From assembly GCA_965234685.1 (NCBI GenBank), contig OZ248539.1, positions 434,001 through 498,000 on the forward strand: a stretch of DNA of 64,000 nucleotides, read 5' to 3'. Position 1 is the stretch's first letter; the number at the start of each line of letters is the position of its first letter. Source of the DNA: Fimbriimonas planktonicus. GTDB taxonomy: Bacteria > Armatimonadota > Fimbriimonadia > Fimbriimonadales > Fimbriimonadaceae. This document shows, in pieces, positions 61,243 to 64,000 of the stretch. The translations under genes and the position numbers were made by a program. The notes below the pieces were generated by a model that worked only from the letters and a program-made list of their open reading frames with translations, did not search any database and was not told the origin of the DNA.

Positions 61243-62919
61243 ATGCATCCACTGATTTTTCTCGCGGTCCGGTCGTTTCTTAACGGCATCAAGCGTGCAT
61301 TTTCGAATGTCCGCCGCCTGATTGGCGTGCTGTTCTTCTTCGGTTACTTCGGGCTGATCCTTTTTCGGCCATTCCAAAAAGGGCCCACGTTCCGTAAGCT
61401 CTCACCGACCAACGACGCGATGGTGCTTCCTCCCGTCAACACCCTGGAGCCCTACATCTTTGCAGTGTTCGCCGTGCTCTCGCTGGTCCTAAGCCTGGGT
61501 GTCTTCAGCGGCAAAGTCGTTCACCGTGCAGCCGATGTGGATGTGCTGTTCCCGACTCCGATCAACCCGAAGCTCGTGCTGGCTTTCAACATCGTGCGGG
61601 AGTTTTTCTTCACCCTGCTGATGCCGTTCTTCTTCATCGTCATTGGTGGCCGAAATTCGATGGAGGGCTTCGAAAACTTCTTCCGCAACTTTCCCCAGTA
61701 CGGAAGCTACTTCATCCGGGTCGGGATGGGATCGTGGATTCTTCTCGCCCTTATGTGGACGATGATCGGTTTTGCGGTTCGGTTGTTCCTAAATCGCGAC
61801 TGGAAAAAGCCAGCTCTGGTTCGGTGGGCAGTCGCACTGGCCGTGGTCGGACTTCCAATTATCTTCATCATCGTGTTAGCGTTCTCCCTGCGCGATAACT
61901 TCACCGGATACACGGTCATTGGCGCCTTGGGGTCCCCACTCGCAAAGATCGCCTTCTGGCCCGCAACTCTCGCGACTGCAACCGTCATGGCTCCCCTGAA
62001 CAGCAATTTGCTGTACGGAACCCTAGGAGCACTTGGTCTCTTGGCCTGCACCGGCCTCGGACTCTGGGGTGCCATGCAACAGGCAACCTGGATGTACGAC
62101 CAAGCCGCCACCCGAGGGAACGAGGCCGGCAATATCTCGAGCATGCAGAAAAAGGGCGATACCTTCGGCGTTCTTGCCGAGTACGCCCGCCAAGGCAAGA
62201 TCAAGCAAAACCGGATATCCAAATGGATCGCCGCCAAAACCCTGGTGGGCGCTCCGGCGTTTATCTGGCGAGAGGCGATTCTTCAGTTTCGTGGAGGAAT
62301 CTGGCAGTACGTCGCATTATCAATCGCAGCGTTTGCCTTAACGGGAGTTGCCACCTTCGGATCGATGAGAATCTCCACCGGTGCGTCGTACCTTTTCATC
62401 ATCATGCAAGCGGCGAGCACCTTCATGCTTGCAACCGCGGGTGCCCAGATTGGCTTTGTCGAAACCCTAAAGCGCGTCGATGTTCTAAAGCCACTTCCGT
62501 ATTCGCCCAACATCACCGTGTTCTGGGAGGTCATCTCTAAGGCCATCCCGGCGGCGCTTGTCGTCGTTCTAACGTCCGTCGTCGCGGGCTGTTTCCAGCC
62601 AAGGCTCTGGAACGAAGCGATAACGCTGGTGTTCGTGCTTCCAAGCTATTCGCTGCTGTTGTCTTCCACCACGATGCTGTCGACACTGCTTTTTCCGGAC
62701 GTCGACGACCCTACGCAGCGTGGCTTCCGAAGTTTCATTTCAATGATCGCGCAGGTCTTCGGCACCGTGCCCGGCATCATCTGCTTCTTTGCCGCGTTCG
62801 CGCTGCACATCCCGCTACCGTGGGTCATCCCCGTGCTCGTTCCCTTACAGATTGGCCTCGCTTTTGGCCTCTCGTTCATCTCGGGCAACTTTTTCGCGAA
62901 CTATAACCCCAGCGAGTAA
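61243..62919 (+). CDS. ABC transporter permease (putative ABC exporter family)
   Basis: A 558-residue membrane protein with about 12 membrane segments. HPLIFLAVRSFLNGIKRAF ... RRLIGVLFFFGYFGLILFRPF and the late region ISMIAQVFGTVPGIICFFA match the putative ABC exporter family, whose members pair with a CcmA-type ATPase. An earlier in-frame TTG at 61234 would give 3 more residues and overlap the ATPase stop. The exported substrate is unknown. The MoxR gene lies divergently just upstream of its ATPase. Confidence 0.9.
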   Translation: MHPLIFLAVRSFLNGIKRAFSNVRRLIGVLFFFGYFGLILFRPFQKGPTFRKLSPTNDAMVLPPVNTLEPYIFAVFAVLSLVLSLGVFSGKVVHRAADVDVLFPTPINPKLVLAFNIVREFFFTLLMPFFFIVIGGRNSMEGFENFFRNFPQYGSYFIRVGMGSWILLALMWTMIGFAVRLFLNRDWKKPALVRWAVALAVVGLPIIFIIVLAFSLRDNFTGYTVIGALGSPLAKIAFWPATLATATVMAPLNSNLLYGTLGALGLLACTGLGLWGAMQQATWMYDQAATRGNEAGNISSMQKKGDTFGVLAEYARQGKIKQNRISKWIAAKTLVGAPAFIWREAILQFRGGIWQYVALSIAAFALTGVATFGSMRISTGASYLFIIMQAASTFMLATAGAQIGFVETLKRVDVLKPLPYSPNITVFWEVISKAIPAALVVVLTSVVAGCFQPRLWNEAITLVFVLPSYSLLLSSTTMLSTLLFPDVDDPTQRGFRSFISMIAQVFGTVPGIICFFAAFALHIPLPWVIPVLVPLQIGLAFGLSFISGNFFANYNPSE

Positions 62920-62970
62920 ACTAGGGCAGAACCGAATGGCTCTTTTTGTTGTTGAGTCTCCCGTACCGGT

Positions 62971-64000
62971 ATGAAAATCCGCAGCTCCACTAAGATTGCC
63001 GTTGGCTTTGTTGTCCTTGTTGTAGGCGGATATTTCGGGCGTCAGATCATCACCGACCAGATGATCATGAACGAGAAGTTCAGCCCGATCGCTCCCGGTC
63101 GCGTGAACTTGGTTGGGATCGACGCCGGCGCCGGTTACCGAATCATCACGGCAAACTTCATGGCCCAGCTGGTTGAGGCTTCCGGAGACTTCGACTCCAA
63201 GGACTCTGACAGCGGCGGCGCCACCGAAGGTGCCATCAAGAAGCGAGTCCCCATCAAGGAGCTCCTCCAAACCCTGCAGGGCAACGAGAAGGCGTTGGGC
63301 CAGTTCATCATGGTGCTCAACGAAATGGCCGAAGACGACAGCTGGCCAAGCGTTCGGGTGATTTGGAAGTCGGAAGATATCGAAAAAGCGCTCAACGGCG
63401 ATAAGACACTTGTCAAGCGGCTTGAGCATGACCTGAACATGAAGTTGGACGGGTTGCCACTCTCCATCCTCGACTTTGACTCGATGGAGAACGGCATCAT
63501 CATCGAGACCCCCGTTCCAATGTCCATCCCGATTGGGGGAGAAATCAAAGAGGTCATTGGCCGAGTTCAAGAGCCGTACCGCCCCCGAATCATGAAGGCC
63601 ATTGAGGCACGGCTGAAAGACAAGGGCAATGTCACCCGAGAAATGCAGGCGGGCTACTACAAAGAGGAAGCCGAAAAGATCCTAAAGTCCCCGAAGAATC
63701 GCGAGATCGTCGCCGACTCACTCAAGGGAATGATCTCCAAGGAAACCGCGACAAAACGGACGGAAAATCCAAAGCGAGTGCTGGGCAGTGCTTCGGTAAT
63801 CGTGAGCGACAACTTCATCACCGGCGCTTCCTTCCGCGAATACAAGGGACCAGACAACAAACCGCTTTACGACCTAGTGATCACGCTAAATGACGAAGGC
63901 CGAAAGCGATTGTGGCAATATAGCAAGAAGCGCGTGGGCACCCAGATTCTGATCACTGCCGACGGTATTCCGGTGGCTGCCCCCAGAATCCGACACGAGC
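62971..64000 (+). CDS. Membrane-anchored protein with a SecD P1-like domain, cut by the right edge
   Basis: The frame is open from the ATG at 62971 to the end of the window, giving 343 residues so far. One N-terminal membrane anchor (residues about 8-25) precedes a helical domain (about 45-205) rich in charged residues. After that comes a segment, VLGSASVIVSDNFITGASF ... DLVITLNDEGRKRLWQYS ... VGTQILITADGIPVAAPRI, that matches the P1 head of SecD/SecDF in its strand order and the G-x-x-x-LAI-x-xDG-x-V-x-x-AP pattern. It is not SecD itself, since the SecD N-terminus is absent. It follows the ABC permease by 51 bases. The palindrome TACCGGTA abuts the ATG. Confidence 0.75.
   Translation, partial: MKIRSSTKIAVGFVVLVVGGYFGRQIITDQMIMNEKFSPIAPGRVNLVGIDAGAGYRIITANFMAQLVEASGDFDSKDSDSGGATEGAIKKRVPIKELLQTLQGNEKALGQFIMVLNEMAEDDSWPSVRVIWKSEDIEKALNGDKTLVKRLEHDLNMKLDGLPLSILDFDSMENGIIIETPVPMSIPIGGEIKEVIGRVQEPYRPRIMKAIEARLKDKGNVTREMQAGYYKEEAEKILKSPKNREIVADSLKGMISKETATKRTENPKRVLGSASVIVSDNFITGASFREYKGPDNKPLYDLVITLNDEGRKRLWQYSKKRVGTQILITADGIPVAAPRIRHE

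Overview
The window is a gene-dense bacterial chromosome segment of about 61 protein genes, with no rRNA, tRNA, CRISPR array, insertion sequence or phage module that I could recognise. No gap between genes exceeds about 210 bp. The organism is very likely diderm: it has apolipoprotein N-acyltransferase, several lipoproteins with clear lipoboxes, and periplasmic-type enzymes. Gene content (NHL-repeat lipoproteins, BNR-repeat secreted proteins, a stand-alone LuxR-type HTH protein, fused IspDF, an enlarged triosephosphate isomerase, heavy use of the CGA arginine codon) is compatible with Armatimonadota, perhaps Fimbriimonadia. That placement is inference and was not tested by any search.

Layout. 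1-3.3 kb: the end of an unknown protein, a VapBC toxin-antitoxin pair, photolyase and a RibD-C-like reductase. 3.3-13.5 kb: a DsbA-like protein, a small lipoprotein, then an array of four related NHL-repeat lipoproteins, the third collapsed to a remnant by an internal deletion and an in-frame stop. 13.5-21.4 kb: isocitrate dehydrogenase, GNAT, PhyH-type oxygenase, SnoaL-like, OsmC, two distantly related membrane-anchored proteins, triosephosphate isomerase, GH16 and a thioesterase. 21.4-27.0 kb (minus strand): an F-type ATP synthase operon atpZ-atpI-B-E-F-H-A-G that stops at a strong terminator without the beta and epsilon genes. 27.1-33.3 kb: recG with a small kinase and a rhodanese, glutathione peroxidase, M20 peptidase and galactokinase. 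33.4-41.5 kb: LuxR-type regulator, ComF, IspDF, PIN-TRAM membrane protein, transglutaminase-like protein, topoisomerase I. 41.6-52.5 kb: a secreted BNR-repeat protein, TerC, aldo/keto reductase, ABC-F ATPase, M14 peptidase, VOC protein and DEAD-box helicase. 52.5-64 kb: a YHS-like secreted protein, alcohol dehydrogenase, an M42 peptidase/Lnt/phosphatase overlap cluster, an unknown protein, nitroreductase, MoxR, an ABC exporter pair and, cut by the right edge, a membrane-anchored protein with a SecD P1-like domain.

The most informative window-wide signal is regulatory. About twenty genes that begin transcription units have a hexamer of the form TAnnnT placed 5-8 bases before the start codon, where a -10 element would give a leaderless mRNA. 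This grammar also settles several starts (GTG at 9898, 10806, 19361, 44511 and 51124; ATG at 3943). The second notable feature is the NHL lipoprotein array, which records duplication, apparent local gene conversion and collapse of one copy.
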